This document shows positions 34,555-43,779 of a stretch of DNA of 64,000 bases, piece after piece; positions within the stretch are counted from its first letter, which is position 1; every line of letters begins with the position of its first letter. A program made the position numbers and the translations under genes. The notes under the pieces were generated by a model, which was not told where the DNA came from, made no database searches, and worked only from the letters and a program-made list of their open reading frames with translations. This DNA comes from Methylococcaceae bacterium UBA6146 (GTDB lineage: Bacteria > Pseudomonadota > Gammaproteobacteria > Methylococcales > Methylomonadaceae), in the NCBI GenBank assembly GCA_002422395.1, contig DIUY01000012.1, positions 186,001 through 250,000 of the forward strand, given 5' to 3'.

Positions 34555-35916
34555 TTAGCCGTTAACCTGAATGCCATATTTTTCAAACAGGCTGTAAAGC
34601 GTTGGCCGTGTCACGCCAAGCAGTTTGGCGGCGTTGGAGATGTTGTTGTGGGAAACGACCAGCGCCCTTTTTATGGCCGCTGTTTCGGCGCTTTCCCGGA
34701 CAGCTTTCAGGTTGAATGGCATCGCGCTGTCGGTCTGTCGCCGCAGCTCCAGATCCCCGTCCGAAATAAAAGCGTCCTCAGTCATTATGACGGCGCGGTT
34801 GATTTTATTTTCAAGTTCGCGGATGTTGCCTGGCCACGCGTAATTCTCAATGGCGGCGATGGCGGCGTCGCTAAAGCCTTTTATTTGTTTGTTGTGCACT
34901 GTGCAAAAGCGTTTTAATAAGGCGGTGGCGATAATTATCGCGTCGCCGTCCCGCTCCCTTAGCGGTGGTATGTTGATGGTTATTTCACTGATCCGGTAAT
35001 ACAAGTCCCCCCTGAATTTGCCCTCGTCAATGAGTGTTTGCAGGTCTTGGTGGGTCGCGCAGATAATGCGCACGTCAATGGGTATCCCCTGCCTTCCGCC
35101 TAGACGCTCAACGACCCTTTCCTGAAGAAAGCGTAGCAGTTTGGATTGCAGGGCAAAGGGCAGGTCGCCGATTTCGTCCAGAAAAAAAGTGCCTTTATCG
35201 GCGTATTCAATTTTGCCTTTGGTTTGTTGGGAAGCGCCCGTAAACGCGCCTTTCTCATAACCGAACAGCTCGCTTTCGAGCAGATTTTCCGGAATGGCGG
35301 CGCAGTTCACCGCAACAAAAGGCTTGCCGGAACGGCCGCTTAAGCCGTGCAGGGCTTTTGCCAGCACTTCTTTGCCAGTGCCGCTTTCACCTAGCAATAA
35401 GGTAGTGGCATTGGTCGGCGCGATTTTTTCTATCATGCGGGAAAGGTCCAGCATTTTTTTGCAGGCTGTGATAATGCCGGACAAAGGTTCAGGATTGGCT
35501 TGTTGCAAGCTTGAATAGGCTTTTTGCAACTCATTGAGTTGGAAAGCCCGTTCTATAATCAGCGTCAACACATCACTGTCAATGGGTTTTTGATAAAAAT
35601 CATAAGCGCCCATAGCCACGGCCTTAATGGCATTGTCACGGTCATCATTGCCTGTGACGATAATGACTTTAGTGCTGGGGGCCAGTTGCAGGATTTCCTT
35701 GAGGGTCTCAAACCCTTCGCTCGCGTTGGCCGGGTCTGGCGGCAAGCCCAAATCTAGTGTCACTACGGAGGGCATGTGGCGCCTTAACGCCGTGATGGCG
35801 TCGGCCCGGTTACCGGCAATGATGGTCTGGTAGGCGTTAAAACTCCATTTTAGTTGCTTTTGCAAGCCTGGGTCATCTTCGACAATGAGTAAAATTCTTT
35901 TATTGTCCACTGTCAT
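34555..35916 (-). CDS. prsR: PEP-CTERM-box response regulator, NtrC type
   Basis: A 453-residue sigma-54-dependent activator. The receiver domain has the phospho-Asp in VTLDLGLP near residue 55; the AAA+ domain has GESGTGKEVLAKAL, the sigma-54 contact loop KGAFTGA, and Walker B GTFFLDEIGDLP; the C-terminal Fis-type helix-turn-helix is NNISNAAKLLGVTRPTLYSL. The form of the receiver and the overall match fit PrsR, found with exosortase/PEP-CTERM exopolysaccharide clusters. The sensor partner PrsK is not in the window. It ends 31 bases from the unknown gene and starts 51 bases from the asparagine-synthase-like gene. Confidence 0.85.
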   Translation of the reverse strand: MTVDNKRILLIVEDDPGLQKQLKWSFNAYQTIIAGNRADAITALRRHMPSVVTLDLGLPPDPANASEGFETLKEILQLAPSTKVIIVTGNDDRDNAIKAVAMGAYDFYQKPIDSDVLTLIIERAFQLNELQKAYSSLQQANPEPLSGIITACKKMLDLSRMIEKIAPTNATTLLLGESGTGKEVLAKALHGLSGRSGKPFVAVNCAAIPENLLESELFGYEKGAFTGASQQTKGKIEYADKGTFFLDEIGDLPFALQSKLLRFLQERVVERLGGRQGIPIDVRIICATHQDLQTLIDEGKFRGDLYYRISEITINIPPLRERDGDAIIIATALLKRFCTVHNKQIKGFSDAAIAAIENYAWPGNIRELENKINRAVIMTEDAFISDGDLELRRQTDSAMPFNLKAVRESAETAAIKRALVVSHNNISNAAKLLGVTRPTLYSLFEKYGIQVNG

Positions 35917-35967
35917 TTGCCTGTTGTGCGGTTTAAGTGTGGCGCTCTGCTCTGTAAAGCCAAGCCG

Positions 35968-37782
35968 TTAATGGGCCAATAGCCATTGCTCCAACATAAC
36001 TAATAGCCAAATCATCACGCCGTAATAAGACGCGTGGCCGGACTGATGTGCCTGAAGCAGGTTTTTAATATAAGTGGGGTTTAAGAAGCCACGGTTTGCC
36101 ATGCCTTGCAAATTAGCTTCGGCAAAGTCTTTTAAGTTTTTATCGGCTGCCATCCAAACGCCAAATGGCAAGCCAAAGCCTTGTTTGCTTTTTGCCAGTG
36201 TCGCGTCTGGCAGGAAGCCTTTCATGCCTTCACGATAAAATGACCGCAATCCAAAGCCGCGCATCAACAAGTCAGAGGGGATGGTTGCCGCGAAGTCCAC
36301 CAGATTTTCTTGCAACATGGGGTAACGCACGTCAACCCCGGCCAGTTCACACATGCGGTTGACTTTGCGCAAATCGTTATCGGCTAGGGTGAATTTGTTG
36401 TCTAAAAACAGCATCCGTTTGACCAAATCATTGCTGTCCGTACGCAGGTAGGTGTTATGTAGGTTTTGTGATGGCAGGTGGGGGTTGACTTGCCGTAGGA
36501 AGCTTTCGGAAAAGATCTCTGCTAAGGGTGAGCGATGCAGGAAATTATAGGTTTCCAAGCGTTCGGGCATCGGGATGTTGGCTTGGTCGATGTAGCTTTT
36601 GACTTTTCTGAGCGGTGGCAGGCTAGCGGCTAACGGTTCCAAAAGCGACTTGGCAAAACTTGGGATATGGCGATAAAAATCGAATACTTTTTGCTTGGCA
36701 TAGCGGGCATTGCCGGCAAAAATCTCATCGCCGCCATCGCCGGCCAATAGTTGGGTGATGCCCTGTTCTTTGGCAAACTTGGCGCAGTAATAGGCGGGAA
36801 TGGCGGAGGCATTGCCAAACGGCTCGTCGTAGGTTTTTGCAATTAACGGGATCGCCCGTAGGACATCGGCGGGGGTGACATAATATTCGTGCAGCTTGAC
36901 GTTAAAATGCTTGGCGGTTATCCGCGCGTATTCCATTTCATCGTAACCGTCGGCGTCAAAGCCTATGGAGAACGCATCAATCGGGTGCGGCATCAGTTTT
37001 TGGAGCTTGCCAACCACCGTGCTGCTATCAAGCCCGCCACTTAAAAACGCGCCGGTGTGTTGGTCTGGTTGGCAGGCTGCGGTGGCTTGTTCGAGTTCGG
37101 CGTGTAATTGGGCGAGCAAGGCCTTTTTGGGTAAGGCGCTGTCGTGATAAGGCCGTTGCCAATAAAAGCGGCGGTCAATTTGCCCGTTGCTGATTTCCAA
37201 ACATTCGGCGGGTTGAAGTTTGGCAATGCCATGATAAATGGTTTCCGGGCTGGGGATGACTTGGGCGTACAGGTAATTGAAAATAGCCTGCGGGTCAATG
37301 GCCACTTTAACATCGGGACGGGCCGCAATTTGGTCAAGCTGGCTACCAAAAATCAGTTGCCCGTTTTGCCAGTAGAAGGCCAATGGCCGAATGCCGAGGC
37401 GGTCAACGGCCAGCAACGCGTAGTGGTTTTCAGGTTGTATCAGACAGCAGGCAAAAGGGCCGCTGATTTTATCCAGCACGGCGCGGCCATCATGCAAAAA
37501 ACCCTGGGCAAGTGCATGGGCGTCACCCTGTTGTTTAGCCAGTGCCGCCAGTGCGCTATCTTGCCATTGCGGTGTGCCGTCAATAATTGCAAGTATTTGT
37601 TCAGATTGATAAATGGCAGGGGCGGCATTAATGCCGTGACCGCCCAGTTCGGCACTTTTGTGACGGCAAACAACATGGGGGGAAGCCGCTGTCAGGCATT
37701 TGGAAGCGTTGCGTTGGCTGTCAATCATGCCGGGTGATGGCGCTGATTTTGAGACCGAAAACCAGCCGTAAATTGAGCTCAT
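35968..37782 (-). CDS. Asparagine-synthase-like ligase lacking the glutaminase cysteine
   Basis: A 604-residue protein with the two-domain layout of asparagine synthetase B. The synthase half has the PP-loop GAFLSGGLDSSTVVGKLQ, SIGFDADGYDEMEYAR and LLAGDGGDEIFAGN, all intact. The N terminus is MSSIYGWF where active enzymes have MCGI(A/F)G, so the catalytic Cys1 that releases ammonia from glutamine is missing. It may use free ammonia or another amine, or make another amide or lactam bond, as beta-lactam synthetase and lasso cyclase do in the same fold. Location beside prsR suggests a link to exopolysaccharide or PEP-CTERM functions; this is an inference. Confidence 0.8.
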   Translation of the reverse strand: MSSIYGWFSVSKSAPSPGMIDSQRNASKCLTAASPHVVCRHKSAELGGHGINAAPAIYQSEQILAIIDGTPQWQDSALAALAKQQGDAHALAQGFLHDGRAVLDKISGPFACCLIQPENHYALLAVDRLGIRPLAFYWQNGQLIFGSQLDQIAARPDVKVAIDPQAIFNYLYAQVIPSPETIYHGIAKLQPAECLEISNGQIDRRFYWQRPYHDSALPKKALLAQLHAELEQATAACQPDQHTGAFLSGGLDSSTVVGKLQKLMPHPIDAFSIGFDADGYDEMEYARITAKHFNVKLHEYYVTPADVLRAIPLIAKTYDEPFGNASAIPAYYCAKFAKEQGITQLLAGDGGDEIFAGNARYAKQKVFDFYRHIPSFAKSLLEPLAASLPPLRKVKSYIDQANIPMPERLETYNFLHRSPLAEIFSESFLRQVNPHLPSQNLHNTYLRTDSNDLVKRMLFLDNKFTLADNDLRKVNRMCELAGVDVRYPMLQENLVDFAATIPSDLLMRGFGLRSFYREGMKGFLPDATLAKSKQGFGLPFGVWMAADKNLKDFAEANLQGMANRGFLNPTYIKNLLQAHQSGHASYYGVMIWLLVMLEQWLLAH

Positions 37783-37882
37783 AGGATTGTTCCTGGCATT
37801 GTGCTTGAAAACTTGATAAAGAGGGTGGGGCTGTTTTGTTAAGATAACCTTAGCCGTGGTGCATGGCCGCCGTTACACTCCG

Positions 37883-38512
37883 TTATAATTTGGTTTTGAC
37901 TCGCTGGTAAATGTCTTCCACCGTTTTGTCGGTATCCGCTAAAATTATTTCCAGTTCAGCCAGTTTTTGCGCTACAAAAAGCGGGTCTTTTAGGCTGTTG
38001 GTGTTGATATAAACATTTAACGCCGCGCTTTTTAAACCGCCGTAAGCCGCCATAACCGCTACGCCTGCATCGCTAATCACGCCCAGGCTACCTTTCTCTG
38101 CGGCGATTTTGCTTAATTCGATTGCCTCCTTGCAGGCGCGTGCGCAGGCTAGCGGCACTTCTGTCGCGTCTTGCAACACTAATTGTATTGCCGCACTGCG
38201 GTTGGTTTTTTCTGCATCGGTTTCTTTAGGTAAGCCATAAGCCGACATGACCCGGTCGAATACGTCCATATCGGCCTTAATCAAGGCGGTTAATTTTTCC
38301 CGCAGCACTTCCGATTTTTCCAGCAAATCCTGCATGTCCGCTTCAACTTCAGCGTATTTGGGTTTGCCGATGGTCAGGTTGCAGACCATGCTGACCAAAG
38401 CGGCCGCTTGTGCACCCATAAGCGCTGCTGCACTGCCCCCACCAGGTGTGGCGGCTTTACTGGCTAATTCATTAAGAAAAGTTTGGACGGGTTGATCTTT
38501 TAATTCACTCAT
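37883..38512 (-). CDS. fchA: Methenyltetrahydrofolate cyclohydrolase
   Basis: A 209-residue protein of the formiminotransferase-cyclodeaminase fold. The motif TPGGGSAAALMGAQAAALV near residues 22-40 and KADMDVFDRVMSAYGLPK are typical of FchA from serine-cycle methylotrophs. It interconverts methenyl- and 10-formyl-tetrahydrofolate and works with MtdA, encoded at 46637. It lies 63 bases downstream of cysS on the same strand, away from the other C1 genes. Confidence 0.9.
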   Translation of the reverse strand: MSELKDQPVQTFLNELASKAATPGGGSAAALMGAQAAALVSMVCNLTIGKPKYAEVEADMQDLLEKSEVLREKLTALIKADMDVFDRVMSAYGLPKETDAEKTNRSAAIQLVLQDATEVPLACARACKEAIELSKIAAEKGSLGVISDAGVAVMAAYGGLKSAALNVYINTNSLKDPLFVAQKLAELEIILADTDKTVEDIYQRVKTKL

Positions 38513-38575
38513 TTTTTTATTTTCGGTCAGTACGGTGTGTAACTAAAATAAGGCTGTCAGGCGGACTAATCTTGC

Positions 38576-39946
38576 TTATTCGTGTCGCCAAAGGGTCGTG
38601 CCGTTGGGGGCATCTTCCAATATTACGCCTAAGGCTTTTAAGTCATCGCGGATTTTATCGGCCAGCGCCCAGTCCTTAGATTTTTTTGCGTCGATCCGTG
38701 CCTGTATTTGTTGTTCCACATCGATGCCTTGCGAGTCGCCTTGTAAGAATTCATTGGCGTCATTTTGTAAGAGGCCCAGCAGGCCGCCTAGATATTTTAA
38801 GGTGGCGGCTAAGTTAGCGGCGGTTTCGTGGCCGCTTTCTTTGGCTTTGTTCAGTTCCCTTGCCAGATCAAACAAGACGGATAAGGCGACCGGCGTGTTG
38901 AAATCATCGTCCATCGCTTGTTTAAAGCGGTTTTCATAGTCCGTGTCTTTGGTTACATCGGTTATTTCAATACCACGCAACGCCGTGTAAAGTCGGGTCA
39001 AAGCTGTTCCGGCGTCATTTAATTGTTCATCGGAATAATTCAGCGGGCTGCGGTAATGGCTGGATAGGATAAAGAAACGGATAATTTCAGGCCGGTACTG
39101 TTTCAAGACTTCGCGCACGGTAAAGAAATTGCCTAACGACTTGGACATTTTTTCTTCATTGACGCGGACAAAGCCATTGTGCATCCAAAAATTGACAAAT
39201 TTTTCGCCAGTGGCGCCTTCGGACTGGGCGATTTCATTTTCATGGTGCGGAAACTGCAAATCCATGCCGCCGCCGTGGATGTCGAAATGGTTACCTAAGC
39301 AGCAGGTGGACATTGCCGAACATTCGATATGCCAGCCCGGACGGCCCAGACCCCACGGCGATTTCCAGGCGGGTTCATTGGCTTTGGCCATTTTCCAAAG
39401 CACAAAGTCCAAGGGGTTTTGTTTGGCGGTATCGACATCAACCCGCTCGCCCGCTTGTAAGTCGTCCAAGTTTTTGCCCGATAACTGCCCATAAGTTTTA
39501 AACTTGCTGACGGAATAGAACACATCGCCATTGCCGCCAATATACGCCAGCCCTTTGGTGATTAACGCTTCAATCATGGCAATGATGTCGGCAATGGCTT
39601 GCGTCGCCCTAGGTTCCCTATCGGGCGGTAATACAGCCAGGGCGCGTTCGTCTTCGTGCATTGCGGTGATGAAGCGCTCAGTCAATGCGCCAAATTCTTC
39701 CCCGTTTTCATGGGCGCGTTGGATGATTTTGTCGTCAATGTCGGTGATGTTGCGGACATACGTCAAATCATAGCCGGAATGGCGCAAGTGACGCGCAACA
39801 GTGTCGAACACGACCATGACGCGGGCATGACCGATATGGCAATAGTCATAAACCGTCATGCCACAGACATACATGCCTACTTTACCTGCGACACGCGGCT
39901 GGAACAGTTCTTTTTTTCGGGTCAGGGTGTTATATATTTTCAGCAT
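38576..39946 (-). CDS. cysS: Cysteinyl-tRNA synthetase
   Basis: Charges tRNA-Cys. Class I signatures are intact: CHIGHARVM (HIGH) and EKMSKSLGN (KMSKS). Zinc ligands are visible in VCGMTVYD, GWHIECSAMS and HGGGMDLQFPHHENE. The ATG at 39946 gives MLKIYNTLTRKKELF, the normal family start, and 456 residues; the longer frame upstream is not conserved. fchA follows. Confidence 0.96.
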   Translation of the reverse strand: MLKIYNTLTRKKELFQPRVAGKVGMYVCGMTVYDYCHIGHARVMVVFDTVARHLRHSGYDLTYVRNITDIDDKIIQRAHENGEEFGALTERFITAMHEDERALAVLPPDREPRATQAIADIIAMIEALITKGLAYIGGNGDVFYSVSKFKTYGQLSGKNLDDLQAGERVDVDTAKQNPLDFVLWKMAKANEPAWKSPWGLGRPGWHIECSAMSTCCLGNHFDIHGGGMDLQFPHHENEIAQSEGATGEKFVNFWMHNGFVRVNEEKMSKSLGNFFTVREVLKQYRPEIIRFFILSSHYRSPLNYSDEQLNDAGTALTRLYTALRGIEITDVTKDTDYENRFKQAMDDDFNTPVALSVLFDLARELNKAKESGHETAANLAATLKYLGGLLGLLQNDANEFLQGDSQGIDVEQQIQARIDAKKSKDWALADKIRDDLKALGVILEDAPNGTTLWRHE

Positions 39947-40066
39947 ACAGATTGAGGTAAACAAGGCCGTTTGGCAAAAATGGCTACAATTTACCAAGCA
40001 CATACTTCTCTTTCAAGATAAAAACACCTAGAATCCCCCGTTTGCATCAATCACAAGGAACACTCT

Positions 40067-40648
40067 ATGCGTATAACACTGCTTGCCCTGATGCTGTTTT
40101 TAACTACAACACTTTCTTTTGCAAAGGAAAATAAAATGTCTGATTCATCAACAAAAGTTAAATTAACAACCTCTTTGGGGGCTATCACAATTCAATTGAA
40201 CGCTGAAAAAGCGCCGATTTCAGCGGCAAATTTTTTGACCTATGTTAACGAAGGTTTTTATAACGGCACGATTTTTCATCGGGTTATCCCAGGTTTTATG
40301 GCTCAAGGCGGTGGTTTTGACGCATCGTTTACCCAAAAAGCCGTGCATGCCCCTATCAAGAATGAGGCGGACAATGGTTTACTGAACAAACGCGGCACAC
40401 TCGCAATGGCGCGTACTAACGTGGTCGATTCGGCAACTGCGCAATTCTTCATCAATTATAAGGACAACGGTTTCCTGAACTATACCAGCCCGACGTCAAG
40501 CGGCTGGGGTTATGCGGTGTTTGGTGAAGTGATCGAAGGGATGGAAGTGGTTGATGCGATGGCGCAGCAGCCAACAGGAAATCGTGGAGGTCACCAGGAT
40601 GTGCCTAAAACTGACATCATCATCGAAAAAGCTGAAGTCATAGAGTAA
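40067..40648 (+). CDS. Cyclophilin-type peptidyl-prolyl isomerase
   Basis: A 193-residue protein with a signal peptide (MRITLLALMLFLTTTLSFA) and a complete cyclophilin domain: NFLTYVNEGFYNGTIFHRVI, GFMAQGGG, and the ATAQFFINYKDN catalytic stretch. An internal ATG at 40136 begins MSDSSTKVKL, the usual start of cytoplasmic PpiB, and is preceded by AAAGGA at 40123-40128. The gene could yield both a periplasmic and a cytoplasmic form. It is divergent from cysS. Confidence 0.92.
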   Translation: MRITLLALMLFLTTTLSFAKENKMSDSSTKVKLTTSLGAITIQLNAEKAPISAANFLTYVNEGFYNGTIFHRVIPGFMAQGGGFDASFTQKAVHAPIKNEADNGLLNKRGTLAMARTNVVDSATAQFFINYKDNGFLNYTSPTSSGWGYAVFGEVIEGMEVVDAMAQQPTGNRGGHQDVPKTDIIIEKAEVIE

Positions 40649-40667
40649 GGGTTAAGCTAAGCGTTTT

Positions 40668-40697
40668 TTAGGAGTGCAAAACACTGTTTTTGTACTC
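40668..40697 (+). terminator. Hairpin after the cyclophilin gene
   Basis: GGAGTGCAAAA pairs with TTTTTGTACTCC around a short loop. A T run is not strong on the 3' side, so a terminator role is tentative. Confidence 0.4.
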
Positions 40698-40773
40698 CGT
40701 CCCTGTTAATTTTAAGTTGGCCGCCTCACCCTAATTAATTCGGTAGGCCGGCGCAACGGGCAGAAGCTTTCAG

Positions 40774-41499
40774 ATGGATAACGATATCCTGTTTATTTCT
40801 GATTTACATCTTTCCTTGGATAAGCCTGAAATCACCCGCCGATTTCTTGATTTTTTGAAGAACCGGGCGCCTAAAGCCGTTGCCGTTTACATTTTGGGCG
40901 ACCTGTTCGATGCCTGGATAGGCGATGATGATTTTACGCCGCCTAACAACACGGTACGCAAGCAACTCAAGAAGCTTACTGATTCTGGGACGGCTGTCTA
41001 TTTGCAGCCAGGCAACCGTGACTTTTTGTTGGGCAAGCGGTTTTGTGCGGAAACGGGTGTCATATTGCTTGATGATTATGCCGTCATTGCTTTGCAAGGG
41101 ACTCCCACCTTGCTCACGCATGGTGATTTGCTCTGCACTGATGATCTGCTGTATCAAGCGTTCCGCGTTAAGTCGCATACCCAAGTTTGGCGGGACAATG
41201 TGCTTGCCAAACCCTTGCTGTTACGGTTGCTGGCCGCCCGCTGGTACCGTCTCCGTAGTCATTTTCATAAGCGTAAAAAATCCCAGGCTATTATGGATGT
41301 CAATCAGGACACTGTGCTTAGCGTAATGGGCGATTATGCCTGTGTCCGGCTTATTCATGGCCACACGCATCGGCCCGCTGTGCATGACTTTGAGGTAAGT
41401 GGCATGCCAGCGCAACGTTTCGTGCTTGCTGCATGGGATAAGGATGCCGGCCAAATCTTATGCTGGAATGATGCAGGCTATCAAATTGAAGTTATTTAG
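40774..41499 (+). CDS. lpxH: UDP-2,3-diacylglucosamine diphosphatase
   Basis: Cleaves UDP-2,3-diacylglucosamine to lipid X in lipid A synthesis at the inner membrane. Calcineurin-type metallophosphoesterase motifs are in order: SDLHLS near residue 8, GDLFDAWIGDD near 43, GNRDFL, THGDLLCTDD and HGHTHRPAVH. The 241-residue length is normal for LpxH. The ATG is the first in-frame start after the spacer and follows an AGAAGC-type weak site. Confidence 0.95.
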   Translation: MDNDILFISDLHLSLDKPEITRRFLDFLKNRAPKAVAVYILGDLFDAWIGDDDFTPPNNTVRKQLKKLTDSGTAVYLQPGNRDFLLGKRFCAETGVILLDDYAVIALQGTPTLLTHGDLLCTDDLLYQAFRVKSHTQVWRDNVLAKPLLLRLLAARWYRLRSHFHKRKKSQAIMDVNQDTVLSVMGDYACVRLIHGHTHRPAVHDFEVSGMPAQRFVLAAWDKDAGQILCWNDAGYQIEVI

Positions 41500-41580
41500 G
41501 AAACAACAGGCTAAACCCATAAGGGCAATGCCTAGCAAGCTCGGCAACTACCCACTAGGTTTTTCCCGCTTTATTAAAAG

Positions 41581-41609
41581 TTGACTTTTTGGGCAAAATC
41601 ATTAAATCT
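41581..41609 (+). promoter_or_regulatory. Candidate sigma-70 promoter of xoxF
   Basis: TTGACT at 41581-41586 with a 16-base spacer to TAAATC gives a plausible -35/-10 pair about 125 bases before the xoxF ATG. The -10 match is moderate. Confidence 0.4.
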
Positions 41610-41732
41610 AGGCACTTGGCGTGAAAAATTCCTGGCGCACGAGGGGATCTAGAATTCAGCCAAAAACTAATATTAGTCTAAAAAACATAATCAATATTTT
41701 GTTGTACAACAGAATATCAGGAGAAATATATT

Positions 41733-43586
41733 ATGAAGAAGCCTTTAAAAAGTTGGCTGCTTGCTTCAAGTGTAGCTGCTTTATTAGCCGCACCAGCAAT
41801 TTCAACTGCTAACAGCGGTGTTGAAAAATTGACTCAAAACCCAGCTAACTGGGCAACTTGGGGCGGTGATTATGCGGGTACCCGTTACAGCGAACTGAAT
41901 GAAATCAACATTAGCAACGTAAAAAATCTGCAACCCGCATGGTCTTTCTCCACAGGCGTGTTACGTGGTCATGAAGGCGGCCCATTGGTTGTTGATGATG
42001 TTCTGTATATCCACACACCTTTTCCAAACACTGTTTACGCAATTGACCAAAAAACCCAATCTGTCATTTGGGAATTTACCCCAACCCAAGATGCGGATGT
42101 GACCATCCCTGTTATGTGTTGCGACACTGTCAACCGTGGTTTGGCTTACGGTGAGGGCAAAATCTTCCTGCAACAATCTAACACTGTCTTGACCGCTTTA
42201 GACGCTAAAACTGGCAAACGTGTATGGAGTGTCCAAAACGGCGATCCTAAACTGGGCATGACTAACACTAACGCACCGTTAGTGGTTAAAGACACTGTAT
42301 TAACGGGTATTTCTGGTGGTGAGTTTGGTGTTCGTGGTTTCTTGGCCGCTTATGACATCAATACCGGCAAATTAAGATGGAAAGGCTACAGCATCGGCCC
42401 AGACAAAGACACACTGATTGACCCTAAGAAAACAACTACTTGGGAAAATGGCAAAGTCACTCCAGTAGGTGCCGATTCAAGTCTTAAAACTTGGGAAGGT
42501 GACCAATGGAAAATCGGCGGTGGCACAACTTGGGGCTGGACTAGCTACGACCCTAAATTAAACTTGATCTATTACGGATCAGGCAACCCATCCACATGGA
42601 ACCCAGTACAGCGGCCAGGCGACAACAAATGGTCTATGTCATTGTGGGCGCGTGACGCCGACACTGGAGCGGTTAAATGGGTCTACCAAATGACGCCACA
42701 TGATGAGTGGGACTTTGACGGTATCAACGAAACTGTTTTGGTCGATCAAGAAGTTAAAGGCAAAATGCACAAAACCATCGTGCATTTTGACCGTAACGGT
42801 TTCGGCTATACATTGGACCGTGAAACAGGCGAATTGCTTGTTGCTGAGAAATTCGACAAATCAGTCAACTGGGCAACCCATGTTGATATGAACTCAGGCC
42901 GTCCACAAGTTGTGTCCAAATACAGTACCGAGCAAAATGGCGAAGACGTAAATACCAAAGGTGTTTGCCCTGCTGCGTTAGGTTCTAAAAACCAACAACC
43001 GGTTTCTTACTCTCCACAAACCGGCTTGTTCTACATCTCTGGCAACCACCTGTGTATGGACTATGAACCATTTGAAGTGTCATATACAGCGGGCCAGCCT
43101 TATGTAGGCGCCACTTTGACCATGATGCCTGCCGGCGCTGATGTCCTGACCGGAAAACCAGATAACACAACTAATCTGGGACAATTTACCGCTTATGACG
43201 CTAAAACCGGCAAAATTGCTTGGTCGAACAAAGAGCAATTCTCTGTTTGGTCTGGCTCTCTTGCTACAGCAGGCGGCGTTGTTTTCTACGGTACGCTGGA
43301 AGGGTATCTAAAAGCTGTTGATGCTAAAACCGGTAAAGAATTGTACAGATTTAAAACCCCATCAGGGATCATCGGCAACGTCAACACTTGGACATATAAC
43401 GGCAAGCAATATGTTGGCGTATTATCAGGTATCGGTGGCTGGGCAGGTATTGGTATTGCCGCTGGCTTAGATGATGGCACAGATGCTTCTGGATCAGAAG
43501 GTCTAGGTGCAGTTGGTGCATACAGAAGCTTGAACTCGTACACTAAATTAGGTGGTACGTTGACTGTATTCGCATTGCCTAATTAA
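41733..43586 (+). CDS. xoxF: Lanthanide-dependent methanol dehydrogenase
   Basis: A 617-residue PQQ enzyme that oxidises methanol in the periplasm. It has a signal peptide (MKKPLKSWLLASSVAALLAA region), the adjacent-cysteine disulfide VMCCD (Cys at about 129-130) and PQQ propeller repeats with GKxxW motifs. In HDEWDFDG the catalytic Asp (about 327) is followed two residues on by Asp (about 329); calcium-type MxaF has Ala there. That second Asp is the lanthanide ligand of XoxF. AGGAGAA precedes the ATG. xoxG and xoxJ are not adjacent, so the gene is an orphan in this window; a strong terminator follows. Confidence 0.95.
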   Translation: MKKPLKSWLLASSVAALLAAPAISTANSGVEKLTQNPANWATWGGDYAGTRYSELNEINISNVKNLQPAWSFSTGVLRGHEGGPLVVDDVLYIHTPFPNTVYAIDQKTQSVIWEFTPTQDADVTIPVMCCDTVNRGLAYGEGKIFLQQSNTVLTALDAKTGKRVWSVQNGDPKLGMTNTNAPLVVKDTVLTGISGGEFGVRGFLAAYDINTGKLRWKGYSIGPDKDTLIDPKKTTTWENGKVTPVGADSSLKTWEGDQWKIGGGTTWGWTSYDPKLNLIYYGSGNPSTWNPVQRPGDNKWSMSLWARDADTGAVKWVYQMTPHDEWDFDGINETVLVDQEVKGKMHKTIVHFDRNGFGYTLDRETGELLVAEKFDKSVNWATHVDMNSGRPQVVSKYSTEQNGEDVNTKGVCPAALGSKNQQPVSYSPQTGLFYISGNHLCMDYEPFEVSYTAGQPYVGATLTMMPAGADVLTGKPDNTTNLGQFTAYDAKTGKIAWSNKEQFSVWSGSLATAGGVVFYGTLEGYLKAVDAKTGKELYRFKTPSGIIGNVNTWTYNGKQYVGVLSGIGGWAGIGIAAGLDDGTDASGSEGLGAVGAYRSLNSYTKLGGTLTVFALPN

Positions 43587-43612
43587 TCGCCCTGTTTTTT
43601 TAGGTTGATTGG

Positions 43613-43649
43613 TAAGCCCTGGTTGAATTTTTCAACCAGGGCTTTTTTT
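43613..43649 (+). terminator. Strong terminator after xoxF
   Basis: AAGCCCTGGTTGA pairs with TCAACCAGGGCTT around ATTTT and is followed by eight T. It lies 27 bases past the xoxF stop. Confidence 0.9.
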
Positions 43650-43779
43650 TGAGTATGGATTTATATCAGCTTAAATGACACGGATGGAAAACAAGCTGTA
43701 AATCATTATTCCCATAATCGCGTTGTAAATGGCAAGTGCTTTTAAATAACTGGGCCATGCCCCACCTTTTTCCTCCAAC

